Shown one piece after another: positions 23,012 to 32,284 of a DNA stretch of 43,052 nt. Where the stretch lies: contig NZ_JAUSTK010000038.1 of NCBI RefSeq assembly GCF_030812855.1, forward strand, positions 1 through 43,052, read 5' to 3'. This stretch comes from Paenibacillus wynnii. GTDB taxonomy: Bacteria; Bacillota; Bacilli; Paenibacillales; Paenibacillaceae. A program made the translations under genes and the position numbers. Below the pieces are notes generated by a model. It had not been told where the DNA came from and ran no database searches. It worked only from the letters and a program-made list of their open reading frames with translations. Position 1 is the stretch's first letter, and each line of letters opens with the position of its first letter.

Positions 23012-24571
23012 ATGACACAAACCGAAGAGTCTAAGTCTATATACCGCTTCAGTGAAGCACCCATTTGGGAGCTCCAGCGAGCTTATTATGAAGAACAAGG
23101 GACTAAGGCATGGGATAATGATGCGGTTCCGCAATACATTACGAATAATCCGATGATTGCTACGGCCTATGCCGAGATGATCTTCGGATTCCTTCAGGAT
23201 CGGGCCAATCAAGGCTATACTACAGATCCCGTTACTATACTCGAGCTGGGAGCCGGGGCGGGCCGATTAGCTTTTCATATCCTGAAGAAGCTGTGTGAAA
23301 TTATTGACTATGCCGGAATCTCGTTACCCCCTTTTCGTTACGTGATGAGTGATTTACCCGCTAAAAATATTTCTACGTGGCAGCAGCATCCGGGTTTACG
23401 CCCTTTTGTCGAGCAGGGAGTGTTGGATTTCGCCCTTTTTGACGCTGTGCAGGATACAGAACTACGCTTACAGCAGTCGAAGGAAGTTGTTCGGGCAGGG
23501 GATTTGCAGCAGCCATTGCTGATTGTGGCGAATTACTTTTTTGACAGTATTCCGCAAGAGCTTCTCTATGTAGATGAAGGCAAGATTTTTGAATGTCAGG
23601 TGTCGGTTCAACTGCCGGAGGATGCCGATGACCTTACACCTTCAGAGGTGCTGGAGCGTATTGTTCCTGAGTATCATTATCGCCGAGCCGCTGAGTATGA
23701 ACAAGCAACGTATCCTTATCATAGCGTTATAGAACTTTATCAGCAGAAGCTTGAGGATTCGCATATTCTGTTCCCTGTTGTGGGTTTAGAATGTCTAGAG
23801 CGTTTGGGCCGGCTGTCTAAGGAAGGATTTGCTCTACTAACAGCGGATAAAGGCGATCACAGGCTGGAGAACTGGGAGTTTGCAGAACCGCCCAAGCTCA
23901 TTCATCATGGAAGCTTCTCTCTGACGGCGAACTATCATGCGATTCAGCATGTTTTGGAGCAAAAAGGAGCACACGCACAATTCACTGCACATCATTATAA
24001 AAACTTGAATATTGGCTGCATTCTTATGCTTCAGACACCTATGAGTTATGCCAATACCCGTCTGGCTTATCAGCGGTTTATCGAACGATTTGGACCGGAT
24101 GATTTCTTCAGTATGAAGGAATGGGTGGATCAGCAATTCGATACGATGGGATTACAGCAAATTCTGGCTTTTTGGCGACTGGGCGGATATGATGCAGAAC
24201 TGTTCATCCAGAGCGCAGAACGTATCTCGGAGCTTCTGCAGGAGGACAGTGATGAAGAGATGCTGGATATTCAGCGCGGCATCCATTTGATGTGGACAGG
24301 CTACTATCCTTTGGCGCAGAACTATGACTTGGCACTGGACTGCGGGCTGCTGCTGTATGAAATGGACATGTTCGAGGACGCACTAATGTTCTTGGAGCGG
24401 TCTCTCCAGGCCAATGAGGAAGAACCCGTAATGACGGTGCTCTATAGTCTGGCGATTTGCTGCTACGAGCTTGGCATGGAGGAAGCTGCAGCGAATTATA
24501 CACGAAGAGCGTTAACGTTGGAGCCTGAGAATGAAGAGGCTAAGGAATTGCATGCTTTGTTAACTAGATAA
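23012..24571 (+). CDS. MidA-like SAM-dependent methyltransferase with C-terminal TPR
   Basis: Encodes 519 residues from ATG 23012 with a modest RBS (AAGTAGG). Residues about 75-330 show a class I SAM methyltransferase: motif I ILELGAGAGRLAF (about 77-89), YVMSDLPAKN, and VANYFFDSIPQELL, which resembles the N-x-x-x-D-x-x-P segment of the MidA/NDUFAF7 group. The last 80 residues form two TPR-like repeats (DLALDCGLLLYEMDMFEDAL; YSLAICCYELGMEEAAANYT). No signal peptide. The substrate is unknown. The MidA relative in mitochondria methylates an Arg of complex I, but this cannot be transferred here. Confidence 0.75.
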   Translation: MTQTEESKSIYRFSEAPIWELQRAYYEEQGTKAWDNDAVPQYITNNPMIATAYAEMIFGFLQDRANQGYTTDPVTILELGAGAGRLAFHILKKLCEIIDYAGISLPPFRYVMSDLPAKNISTWQQHPGLRPFVEQGVLDFALFDAVQDTELRLQQSKEVVRAGDLQQPLLIVANYFFDSIPQELLYVDEGKIFECQVSVQLPEDADDLTPSEVLERIVPEYHYRRAAEYEQATYPYHSVIELYQQKLEDSHILFPVVGLECLERLGRLSKEGFALLTADKGDHRLENWEFAEPPKLIHHGSFSLTANYHAIQHVLEQKGAHAQFTAHHYKNLNIGCILMLQTPMSYANTRLAYQRFIERFGPDDFFSMKEWVDQQFDTMGLQQILAFWRLGGYDAELFIQSAERISELLQEDSDEEMLDIQRGIHLMWTGYYPLAQNYDLALDCGLLLYEMDMFEDALMFLERSLQANEEEPVMTVLYSLAICCYELGMEEAAANYTRRALTLEPENEEAKELHALLTR

Positions 24572-24628
24572 ATTGAACTTTTTAGAAAAAGGGGACAGCG
24601 GAATACCTTAATCCATAGAAGACGATAT

Positions 24629-25010
24629 AGTGTAAAAGTGCATTAGAATAGGTGGAAACGAGCTACCGGGGCGGAATATAGTGTAAAAGTGCATTAGAAT
24701 AGTGGGAAACGAGCTACCGGGGCCGAATATAGTGTAAAAGTGCATTAGAATAGGTGGAAACGAGCTACCGGAGCCGAATATAGTGTAAAAGTACATTATA
24801 ATTGGCGGAAACGAGCTACCGGGGCCGAATGAAGTGTAAAAGTACATTAGAATAGATGAAAACGAGCTACCGGGGCCGAATGAAGTGTAAAAGTGCATTA
24901 GAATAGGTGGAAACGAGCTACTGGGGCGGAATTAAGTGTAAAAGTACATTAGAGTAGGCGGAAACGAGCTACCGGGGCCGATCAAGTGTAAAAGTACATT
25001 TAAATTTAAA
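24629..25010. repeat. tandem array of eight 51-bp units (array A)
   Basis: Copies of AGTGTAAAAGTGCATTAGAA, continued by TAGGTGGAAACGAGCTACCG and GGGCCGAAT, start at 24629, 24680, 24731, 24782, 24833, 24884, 24935 and 24985. The period is 51 bp (last step 50), and the last copy is partial. Copies differ by a few point changes. There are no spacers, so it is not CRISPR. On the minus strand the period of 17 codons keeps a frame open with a repeated FYTIFGPGSSFPPIL, but it has no RBS or signal of a gene. It lies between convergent genes. Confidence 0.9.
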
Positions 25011-25058
25011 TGACCTTGATTGCTTCGTGCATTGAGTAATGGATAGCAAATTAAACAA

Positions 25059-25123
25059 CAAAAACCCAGCTCTCAGATTAGCTAATCAGGATGTTTCCTG
25101 ATTGACTAACGGAGCTGGGTTTT
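25059..25123. terminator. bidirectional terminator, end of sugar ABC operon
   Basis: AAAACCCAGCT (25061-25071) pairs with AGCTGGGTTTT (25113-25123), with an inner helix AATCAGGA/TCCTGATT. An A run precedes and a T run follows, so it works on both strands. It ends the minus-strand ABC operon. Confidence 0.88.
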
Positions 25124-25152
25124 CTTGTGGATCTAGATTGAACTTGAAATAT

Positions 25153-26454
25153 TTATTGCTTCACAATATCCTGAACAGCTTTATCTAATTTCTCAAGAAG
25201 CTGATCACGGCTGATTTGCTCACCGAGGTATTCTTGCATAGCAGCACCGAAGCCTTGAGTTACACCGTCAGGGAACATATCCCAGTTCCAGCCAAGTGCA
25301 GTTGACGATTTCTCTTGAACGGCTACAGCAACTTGACCAATGTCTTCAGCTTTAGTTTCAATGTTAGTCAACGCTGGAATGAACTTGAATTCCTTGGTCA
25401 GATATTTTTTGCCTGATTCCGAGGTAACCAACCAAGTCAGGAAGGCTTTAGCTTCTTCAGGATGCTCTGATTTACTGTTGACGATATAGTTGTTCGGAAC
25501 ACCAACCAGAATTGTGCCTTCTTCATCATTGATCGGAAGGGGAAGAACGCCTAGCTCGAGGGCAGGATCAATCTTGTCGATGTCGCCTTGAGTCCAGTTA
25601 CCCTGCATCATCATGGCTGCTTTGCCGGAAGCAAAGTCAGCAACTTGTGTAGCGTAGTCTGACGTCATTTTATCCTTTTGGGCGTTGCTGAAGATTAGAT
25701 CCACCATATCCAGCCATTGGATAAATACTTCGTTACCTTTGATCGTTTGTGTTCCGGCTTTGAGATCCTCAATGAATTTCTTTGGATCCGGCTGATGGGC
25801 AAGTCCCACGTTCACCATATGCATACCCATCGACCACCACTCATTTGTAGCTTCAAAAGGGGTGATTTTAGCAGCCTTAAGTTTCTCTACGGCAGCCTTC
25901 AATTCGGACAATGTCTTAGGCTCACCAGTTATTCCAGCCTTCTCGAATAAGGCTTTGTTATAGATTAAGCCATAGCCTTCAACATTCATCGGCATGCCAT
26001 ACAGTTTACCATCTACGGTTGCAGGAGCCTTAGAGGTTGGAATCAGATCCTTGGCCCAAGGCTCAGCAGATAAATCTGTTGCCCGGTCCATATAAGGAAC
26101 GAGGGCCGAATATCCGCCGTTATTGAAAATTTCCGGTTCTGACCCGGAAGCGATTTCCGCTTTGAGGAGTGCACCGTAATCTTCACCGCCGCCGTGGGTT
26201 TCTACTTCAACCTTCACGCCGGTTTCTTTTTCATATTCTTCAGCCAGCGCGTTCAGTTGTTCAGCGATTTCAACTTTGAACTGGAACATTTTTATAGTGA
26301 CATCTTTCTTGGGGGTCGTTGTTGCTTCTGGAGCAGCGGTCTCTTTGCCATTATTTGCGTTACCATTGACTGCGGCGGTATTATTGCCGTTATTACCGCA
26401 ACCTGCGATAATCATAGTGCAAACGATTGCGGAAATGAATGCAAGCCTTTTCAT
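25153..26454 (-). CDS. sugar ABC transporter substrate-binding lipoprotein
   Basis: Encodes 433 residues from ATG 26454, with AGGGAGG upstream. The N-terminus is a lipoprotein signal with lipobox IAGC (Cys about 19), then an Asn/Thr-rich linker. The mature domain is a family 1 solute-binding protein of the carbohydrate cluster: ITPFEATNEWWSMGMHMVNV, GKAAMMMQGNWTQGDIDKI and DMFPDGVTQGFGAAMQEYL. Many Trp residues around the expected cleft suit a sugar ligand. It is the last gene of the three-gene operon, 103 bases after the second permease. No ATPase gene is present, so a shared MsmX-type ATPase is expected (inference). Confidence 0.92.
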   Translation of the reverse strand: MKRLAFISAIVCTMIIAGCGNNGNNTAAVNGNANNGKETAAPEATTTPKKDVTIKMFQFKVEIAEQLNALAEEYEKETGVKVEVETHGGGEDYGALLKAEIASGSEPEIFNNGGYSALVPYMDRATDLSAEPWAKDLIPTSKAPATVDGKLYGMPMNVEGYGLIYNKALFEKAGITGEPKTLSELKAAVEKLKAAKITPFEATNEWWSMGMHMVNVGLAHQPDPKKFIEDLKAGTQTIKGNEVFIQWLDMVDLIFSNAQKDKMTSDYATQVADFASGKAAMMMQGNWTQGDIDKIDPALELGVLPLPINDEEGTILVGVPNNYIVNSKSEHPEEAKAFLTWLVTSESGKKYLTKEFKFIPALTNIETKAEDIGQVAVAVQEKSSTALGWNWDMFPDGVTQGFGAAMQEYLGEQISRDQLLEKLDKAVQDIVKQ

Positions 26455-26557
26455 TTGTATAACCTCCCTGGGTTTAAGTTCTTACAACTTGATCCTAATG
26501 GAATTAAGAAACAACTTACACTTAATATTTTGCTAAAAAAAGTGGATATTGTTGCAG

Positions 26558-27397
26558 CTACCCTTTCACCGACCCAGCGGTTACCCCTTCAACAATATAT
26601 TTTTGCAGAGAGAGGAAGAATAGCAGGATAGGGGTGATGGCCATCACCAGACCAGGCAGAGCAAGATCCCATTTTTTTGTATATTGTCCAAAGAACTTGG
26701 TAACAGCTACAGGCAGTGTCGTTAAATCCTTATTGCCTCCGATGACTAGAACAGGTAACAAGTAGTCATTCCAGATCCACAAGGTATTCAGGATAATGAC
26801 CGTGACAATAATAGGCATGAGCAGCGGGAAGACGATGCGGAAGAACACTCCATAAGGATTCGAACCGTCTACACGAGCGGCTTCTTCCAGCTCATAAGGT
26901 ACGGTTTTGATGAACCCGTGAAATAGGAATACTGAAAGCGGCATGCCGAAGCCCAGATAACAGGCTACAATACCGTATATTTCCCCACGGAGCTCCAAAA
27001 TACTCGTCACACGAACCAACTGAAGCATCAGGGACTGAAAGGGAATGATCATCGCTGAGATCAGCAGCAGGAACACGAATGTGTTAAATTTTGAAGGCCT
27101 TCTTACGATTTGATAAGCAGCCATAGAGCTGAATAGAACAATGAAGATAACACTCAAGCCTGTAATTTGAAAAGAGTTCCAAAAGGCTTTTGGAAAGTTG
27201 ATAATGTTCCAAACCTCTGCATAGTTCCCCCACTTAAAGACTTGAGGAAAGGACGCGGCGTCCACCAGAATCTCCCGGAGACCCTTCACCGAATTGGTCA
27301 GTACCAGATAGAACGGAGATAAGAAGATTAGGGCAAGAAGAATGGCGGCAAACTCTAGTATAAAGGTACTCAGCCGGTATCTGCTAGTCTCTTGCAT
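26558..27397 (-). CDS. carbohydrate ABC transporter permease (MalG type)
   Basis: Encodes 279 residues with six membrane segments. The start at 27397 (MQETSRYRLS) is preferred: AAGAGGTG stands ten bases upstream, and its A overlaps the TAA of the preceding permease gene, indicating translational coupling. The EAA loop EEAARVDGSNPYGVFFRIVF, which contacts the ATPase, is at about 185-204. MalG-type features are NSVKGLREIL near the start and the C-terminal KYIVEGVTAGSVKG. It works with the MalF-type permease and binding protein of the same operon. Confidence 0.93.
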   Translation of the reverse strand: MQETSRYRLSTFILEFAAILLALIFLSPFYLVLTNSVKGLREILVDAASFPQVFKWGNYAEVWNIINFPKAFWNSFQITGLSVIFIVLFSSMAAYQIVRRPSKFNTFVFLLLISAMIIPFQSLMLQLVRVTSILELRGEIYGIVACYLGFGMPLSVFLFHGFIKTVPYELEEAARVDGSNPYGVFFRIVFPLLMPIIVTVIILNTLWIWNDYLLPVLVIGGNKDLTTLPVAVTKFFGQYTKKWDLALPGLVMAITPILLFFLSLQKYIVEGVTAGSVKG

Positions 27398-28287
27398 TAT
27401 GACGACACCTCTTTTCTTTTGGTAATCCATACTTGGGTGATCGTAATTATAGAAACGGCGAAGAAGAATAGAAGTGCTTTAGCTGTGCCAAGACCATAGC
27501 GGTTATTGATCAGCGCCTCTGAATAAATGTTGTAAGCGAGTGACTGGGTGGATGTACCCGGACCGCCCTTCGTCAGCGACAGATTGAGATCGAACATTTT
27601 GAAGGCATTGGAAGTAGTCAGGAATAGACAGATCGTAATGGCTGGCATGATCAAGGGCACATAGACGCTTTTGAATAACTGAGGAGCGCGTGCGCCATCA
27701 ATTTTAGCAGCTTCAATAAGGTCTTTGGGAATACCTGCAAGGGCTGCAATATAGATGACCATCATATAACCGGCGGTTTGCCAGATGAACACAATAACTA
27801 ATCCCCAGAATCCGGTACTTGGTGTTCCGAGCCACGGCAGATTGAAGAAAGAAATTCCCGTTAAATCGCCAATTGTGTTGAAGCCTTTAGTAAAAATAAA
27901 CTGCCAGATATACCCGAGCAAAATTCCACCGATCACGTTAGGCATGAAAAAGACGGTGCGGAGAATTTTTTTGGTCTTCAACGCGGTCATCAGAATGAAG
28001 GCAAGCAGGAGTCCCAGAATATTGGCTCCAACCACAGACACCGCTGTGAACCGGAGTGTGAAGAACAAAGAATCCCAGAACTTATCGTCATTCATAAAGA
28101 TACGCTTCCAGTTTGCTGAACCGGTCCAGACGGCTTTGTCGAGATCCAGCCCATTCCAGTCCGTGGAGGAGTAGTAAAATCCAAGGATAAAGGGTGTGAC
28201 TACTATGGTCAGGAAGAATAAAAGACACGGTCCCAAAAATACCATCTGCTGGCCCCAGCCTTTTTGTAGGTGCAATGCTTTTCTCAT
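27397..28287 (-). CDS. carbohydrate ABC transporter permease (MalF type)
   Basis: Encodes 296 residues from ATG 28287, preceded by AAAGGAGATCC. Six membrane segments, a short N-terminus and the EAA loop EAAKIDGARAPQLFKSVY (about 196-213). SLTKGGPGTSTQSLAYNIYS is the usual MalF/UgpA-type segment. First gene of the minus-strand operon, divergent from the YesM-type kinase gene, with 143 bases between. A TATAAT on the minus strand near 28329 could be its -10 box. Confidence 0.93.
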   Translation of the reverse strand: MRKALHLQKGWGQQMVFLGPCLLFFLTIVVTPFILGFYYSSTDWNGLDLDKAVWTGSANWKRIFMNDDKFWDSLFFTLRFTAVSVVGANILGLLLAFILMTALKTKKILRTVFFMPNVIGGILLGYIWQFIFTKGFNTIGDLTGISFFNLPWLGTPSTGFWGLVIVFIWQTAGYMMVIYIAALAGIPKDLIEAAKIDGARAPQLFKSVYVPLIMPAITICLFLTTSNAFKMFDLNLSLTKGGPGTSTQSLAYNIYSEALINNRYGLGTAKALLFFFAVSIITITQVWITKRKEVSS

Positions 28288-28430
28288 AAAGGATCTCCTT
28301 TTTGGTTGTTTACTTGATCTTGACTCTATTATAAAAAAGCCCGCCGAACCTCAACACTCAATTTGATGACTATAAAAGTGGATTATATTGCAGTAAGATA
28401 ATGCTGAAGCAATTTAAGGGGAGGATTAGC

Positions 28431-30269
28431 ATGTTCAGAAACAGTATTAGAACCCGGCTCATGGCGCTTGTCCTTCTGGCAACCGTCATTCCGGCAGGCA
28501 TTTCGGTAACGATCTCCTATCTCTATACGAAGCAGTCAGTAACCGAACAATCGGTTAAACAGAACACGAAACTGTTGACCCTGGGAGAGGCCAATCTTAG
28601 CAACTATTTCAGCGGGATAAATCAGCGTGTCTTATCTTTGTATAGTGGAATCAATGTTCCAGGCTCATTCTATACTGCCCTACTTCAAGCTAAAAGCAAT
28701 GCTGCCGGGGGCTCCGCCATACCGGATAATCGGGGCATTATCGCTACTCAGCTGTATAATATGTTCCAATCGGACGAGAATATGTTCCAAATCCACTTAT
28801 TTGTCCGTGCGGGGAAGCAGTCTAATACCGTGCTCGGTGGATTATTCCGCAGGGAATTTAATGATAGATATACTCCGACAACCAATCCTAACGGCTCTAA
28901 CCGCCCCTTTGTTGAGGTTACACACATGGATCATCAGTATGGTGTGAAATCAGGTTTTTTAAATCTAAAATCGGGGCAAGTTCCGGTGTTCACTGCGCAT
29001 TTCCCAATATATCGCACCCCGAGTGCGGATGTACTGGCTGACCTCTCCATGGATTTCCGATTAACAGAGCTAGAAAATATAGCTAAGTCTATGTATAATT
29101 CGGAAACAGAACGTCTGTACATGATGAATGAACATGGAGAGGCCTTATTCGCCTCCGATTCGGAATGGATTGGGAAGAAGATTGAAGCAGGTTGGAGCCA
29201 ACTTCCCCCTAACAAAAACAATGGCCATTTCACCTGGAACGACCGGGATTTTGAGGGGATTGTTATGTTTAGAAATATAGATTCTACGCTGTTCAAAGGT
29301 AAAATTATCAAGCTGGTCCCTTATGAGGATTTGTATAGTGACGCTAGAACGATCACGCGTATTAATGGCGGAGTCGGCATTCTATTTTTGATTATTGGAG
29401 GGATTGCGGCGGTTCTAATTTCATTCGGATTTACAAGACCGATCAAGAAGTTAATATCTTACACCCAGAAGGTGCAAATCGGTCAATTGGACGCTTACGT
29501 AGACTCCGAAAGAGAGGATGAATTCGGCCTGCTGACCCGGAAGATTACCGGAATGACCCGAACCATCAACGACCTGATTTTGAAAGAGTACCGACTGGAA
29601 ATCGCCAATAAAACCAACCAGCTGAAGGCGCTTCAAGCGCAAGTAAATCCTCATTTTCTCTATAATGCACTGCAGTCTATTGCCACGCTTTCATTGCGGT
29701 ATAATGCGCCGAAGGTATACGACCTTATCTACTCTTTAGGAAGCATCATGCGATATTCGATGACCACGGAACGTACGCATGTACCGCTTCAGGATGAGAT
29801 CGAACATGTGGAGAATTATATGATTTTGCAAAAAGAGAGGTTCGGCGAAGAGGAGCTCCAGTTGAATATAGATGTTGAGGAAGCGGTTAGGGCTATCATT
29901 GTTCCCAAGATGATTCTCCAACCTATTGTTGAGAATATTTTCAAACATGGCTTTGAGGATGGGATCAGACAAGGCCTTGTTTCAATAAATTGCAGTTTGG
30001 ATGATAACGAACGATTAGTAATTGCTGTCAAGGATAATGGGAAAGGGATTTCCACGGAGCATCTGGCAGAGCTCGAAGCGGGTCTGATGAATATTCAAGG
30101 AACGGATCATGAAGAAATCGGTCTGCGTAACGTATTGGCCAGACTTCGTCTGCAGATTAGCGAAGAGGTCCAGTTGAGAATGGACAGGAATGTGGATAAC
30201 GGCGTAACGGTTACATTGATCATCCCCTTGAATGAGGAACGGGGATTGAAAAGGGGGGAAGAGAGTTGA
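28431..30269 (+). CDS. YesM-type sensor histidine kinase
   Basis: Encodes 612 residues. ATG 28431 is chosen because AAGGGGAGG stands before it; an ATG ten codons earlier lacks an RBS. Membrane segments are at about 12-32 and 313-335, with an extracytoplasmic Cache-like domain between. A HAMP domain follows at about 336-388 and a His_kinase domain with QVNPHFLYNALQSIATL (H408), then HATPase with KDNGKGI. This two-membrane-segment, HisK_YesM architecture usually pairs with an AraC-type response regulator and controls a neighbouring sugar ABC operon, exactly as here. The stop overlaps the next start. Confidence 0.93.
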   Translation: MFRNSIRTRLMALVLLATVIPAGISVTISYLYTKQSVTEQSVKQNTKLLTLGEANLSNYFSGINQRVLSLYSGINVPGSFYTALLQAKSNAAGGSAIPDNRGIIATQLYNMFQSDENMFQIHLFVRAGKQSNTVLGGLFRREFNDRYTPTTNPNGSNRPFVEVTHMDHQYGVKSGFLNLKSGQVPVFTAHFPIYRTPSADVLADLSMDFRLTELENIAKSMYNSETERLYMMNEHGEALFASDSEWIGKKIEAGWSQLPPNKNNGHFTWNDRDFEGIVMFRNIDSTLFKGKIIKLVPYEDLYSDARTITRINGGVGILFLIIGGIAAVLISFGFTRPIKKLISYTQKVQIGQLDAYVDSEREDEFGLLTRKITGMTRTINDLILKEYRLEIANKTNQLKALQAQVNPHFLYNALQSIATLSLRYNAPKVYDLIYSLGSIMRYSMTTERTHVPLQDEIEHVENYMILQKERFGEEELQLNIDVEEAVRAIIVPKMILQPIVENIFKHGFEDGIRQGLVSINCSLDDNERLVIAVKDNGKGISTEHLAELEAGLMNIQGTDHEEIGLRNVLARLRLQISEEVQLRMDRNVDNGVTVTLIIPLNEERGLKRGEES

Positions 30270-31867
30270 AGGTACTGATTGTTGATGATGAAAGACATGT
30301 GCGCGAAGCCATCCGATACTTCATCCCTTGGGACGAACACGGGATCTCTGAGATTTACGAAGCCACGAACGGTCAAGAAGCCATAGAGATTATTGAAAAG
30401 CAGCGTCCCGCCGTTATTTTTACAGATATGAAGATGCCTTTGTTGGACGGGGCAGAACTGCTGGAGTGGCTGCACAAGCATTCTCCGAATACAAAAACCA
30501 TTGTGATCAGCGGGTACCAGGATTTCAGTTACGTGAAACCAGCGATCGTATATGGGGGAACAGATTACCTGCTTAAACCCTTGAACAGTAAGCAATTAAT
30601 CGCTGCCGCAGAGCGTGCTTTTGAAATGTGGAGAAAAGAAGAGCAAGAGCGGGAGCTCCTCAACCGTCAGAATATCCAGCTTAATGTGCTGCGTCCACTT
30701 TATTGGGATAAGGCATTAACGGATCTTGTGTCAGGAACGCGTTCTTATCAGGAACTTGCGGGTTCGCTCTCTGAAGAACTGGGTTTACTTAGGGGGACTG
30801 AAACCTGCCGGATTGCTGTTATCTCGTTGAAGTCGGCTAACTGCCGTTTGTTACAGAGGTTCCATGGTGATCTACAGTTAACGTCCTTTGTACTGGCGAA
30901 TGTCTGCAATGAAGTCATTTCTCCGCGGCGCAGCGGGTACGCTTTTCGGTATTGGCTTGCGGATACTGATATCGTCGTCCTGTTCTGGAATACGGTGGAG
31001 GAGGCTGAGAACTGGGTACTTCACATGAATGAATCTATTCAACAAACCTATGGTATACAGCTGGATATCGGTTTAAGTGCAATCAATGCTTTTCCGTCTC
31101 AGCTTCCGAATGCTTTCCGTCAGGCTCGTCAGGGTCTTAGCGGGCGGAATATTCTACAAAATCATGGCAGGATTCATCTCTACCGGGAAGAGCTTGACGA
31201 TGTAAATACCAAAGCTGATCTCTCTCTCCCGGCGGAACTGGAAAAGTTCAGAATATCCGTCCTGTCCGGAGAAATGGAAAGAATGTATCGAGCCGTTGAT
31301 GATTGGGCCGAATATATAAGCAGCGCGACTCTTCTAACGGAGAGCAGTATCCAGCGGTGGGAAGAAGAGATTGGGATCATACTTACCCGCTGGAGTAAAG
31401 AGCAGTGGGGCGATGAACGTTTTGCCGAGGAGAGCATTCATTTCGCACCTTGTTATGATGCTGAAGGGCTTTTTTCAGTGGAAGCTTGGAGAGATCAGTT
31501 GAAGGCGCTGCTGCTGAAGCTGTCCAAGGAGGGTGGACTGACTCAGAGTACAGACAGTAAAATTATCCTCGAAATCAGGAGTTACTTAGACCAACATTAT
31601 CAACAGGACATGACGCTTCAGCATATTGCCGAACGTTTTTATATCAGTAGAGAGAATGTCTCCCGTAAGTTCAAACAAGTGATAGGAGAGAATCTATCCG
31701 ATTATTTAACCAACTTGAGAGTAGATAAAGCCAAGGTTCTGCTGCAAAATACGAATATGCGGCTATCCCAAATTTCGGAGCTGGTTGGCTATGAGGATGA
31801 GAAATATTTCAGCAGAGTCTTTAAAAAAGCCACGGGTCAGACACCGCGGGAATATCGCAAGCAATAA
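30266..31867 (+). CDS. YesN-type response regulator with AraC DNA-binding domain
   Basis: Encodes 533 residues from a TTG at 30266, overlapping the kinase stop by four bases, with GGGGGGAAG upstream. Receiver at 1-120: LIVDDERHVREA, D54 in IFTDMKMPLLDGAELLEW, YLLKPLNS. The middle region (about 140-410) is a poorly conserved spacer. The C-terminal AraC domain (about 430-533) has two helix-turn-helix units: MTLQHIAERFYISRENVSRK and MRLSQISELVGYEDEKYFSR, ending FKKATGQTPREYRKQ. It probably activates the divergent sugar ABC operon. Confidence 0.93.
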   Translation: MKVLIVDDERHVREAIRYFIPWDEHGISEIYEATNGQEAIEIIEKQRPAVIFTDMKMPLLDGAELLEWLHKHSPNTKTIVISGYQDFSYVKPAIVYGGTDYLLKPLNSKQLIAAAERAFEMWRKEEQERELLNRQNIQLNVLRPLYWDKALTDLVSGTRSYQELAGSLSEELGLLRGTETCRIAVISLKSANCRLLQRFHGDLQLTSFVLANVCNEVISPRRSGYAFRYWLADTDIVVLFWNTVEEAENWVLHMNESIQQTYGIQLDIGLSAINAFPSQLPNAFRQARQGLSGRNILQNHGRIHLYREELDDVNTKADLSLPAELEKFRISVLSGEMERMYRAVDDWAEYISSATLLTESSIQRWEEEIGIILTRWSKEQWGDERFAEESIHFAPCYDAEGLFSVEAWRDQLKALLLKLSKEGGLTQSTDSKIILEIRSYLDQHYQQDMTLQHIAERFYISRENVSRKFKQVIGENLSDYLTNLRVDKAKVLLQNTNMRLSQISELVGYEDEKYFSRVFKKATGQTPREYRKQ

Positions 31868-31942
31868 AGAGGGTATAAAGAGATATGATAAGTGGAAAGA
31901 GACACAATAAATGTAAAAAGACACAATTACATGATGATTAAT

Positions 31943-31976
31943 AAGGGCTGCTCCATAATGGGGCAGCCCTTCCTTA
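31943..31976 (+). terminator. rho-independent terminator after the two-component pair
   Basis: AAGGGCTGC (31943-31951) pairs with GCAGCCCTT (31963-31971), followed by CCTTAT. Strong stem, modest T tract. Confidence 0.75.
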
Positions 31977-32003
31977 TAAGGTGCTAGGCCATATGAGCTG
32001 ATT

Positions 32004-32213
32004 ATATTGTACAAAGTACAGGAATAGGCGTCAGTTTGGAGCAGCACGAGCTGAAATGTTGTACAAAGTGCAGGAATAGGGAGTAGTTTGGAGCGGTACG
32101 AGCTAAAATGTTGTACAAAGTGCAGGAATCCCGTGAGTTTGGAGCGGTAAGAGACGAAATGTTGTACAAAGTGCAGGAATAGGCGTCAGTTTGGAGCGGC
32201 ACAAGCCGAAATG
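32004..32213. repeat. tandem array of four 51-52-bp units (array B)
   Basis: Four copies begin with the element TTGTACAAAGTGCAGGAATA, each followed by a variable short part and then AGTTTGGAGCGGCACGAGCT and GAAATG. The first half resembles array A (TGTA-AAAGTGCA, GAATAGG, CGAGCT). Units are contiguous, without spacers. Located between a terminator and the serpin gene. Confidence 0.85.
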
Positions 32214-32284
32214 TTTTTGCAACCATTAATTAGCTTGAAACGTCTTACACATATGTATATAAATATAAAAAAGGGGTGAGTGGC

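Noticed and set aside
24608..24898. Minus-strand frame with 17-residue repeats as a repeat protein gene
   Set aside because: The frame is open only because the DNA period is divisible by three. No RBS, signal or conserved coding bias was seen.
24629..25010. CRISPR array
   Set aside because: The units are contiguous with no unique spacers, and no cas genes are near.
28381..28430. Start of the YesM-type kinase at the ATG 28401
   Set aside because: No RBS stands before it, while AAGGGGAGG precedes ATG 28431 at good spacing.
32002..32226. Minus-strand 74-residue frame over array B as a gene
   Set aside because: It is a by-product of the tandem repeat; no RBS and no conserved domain.
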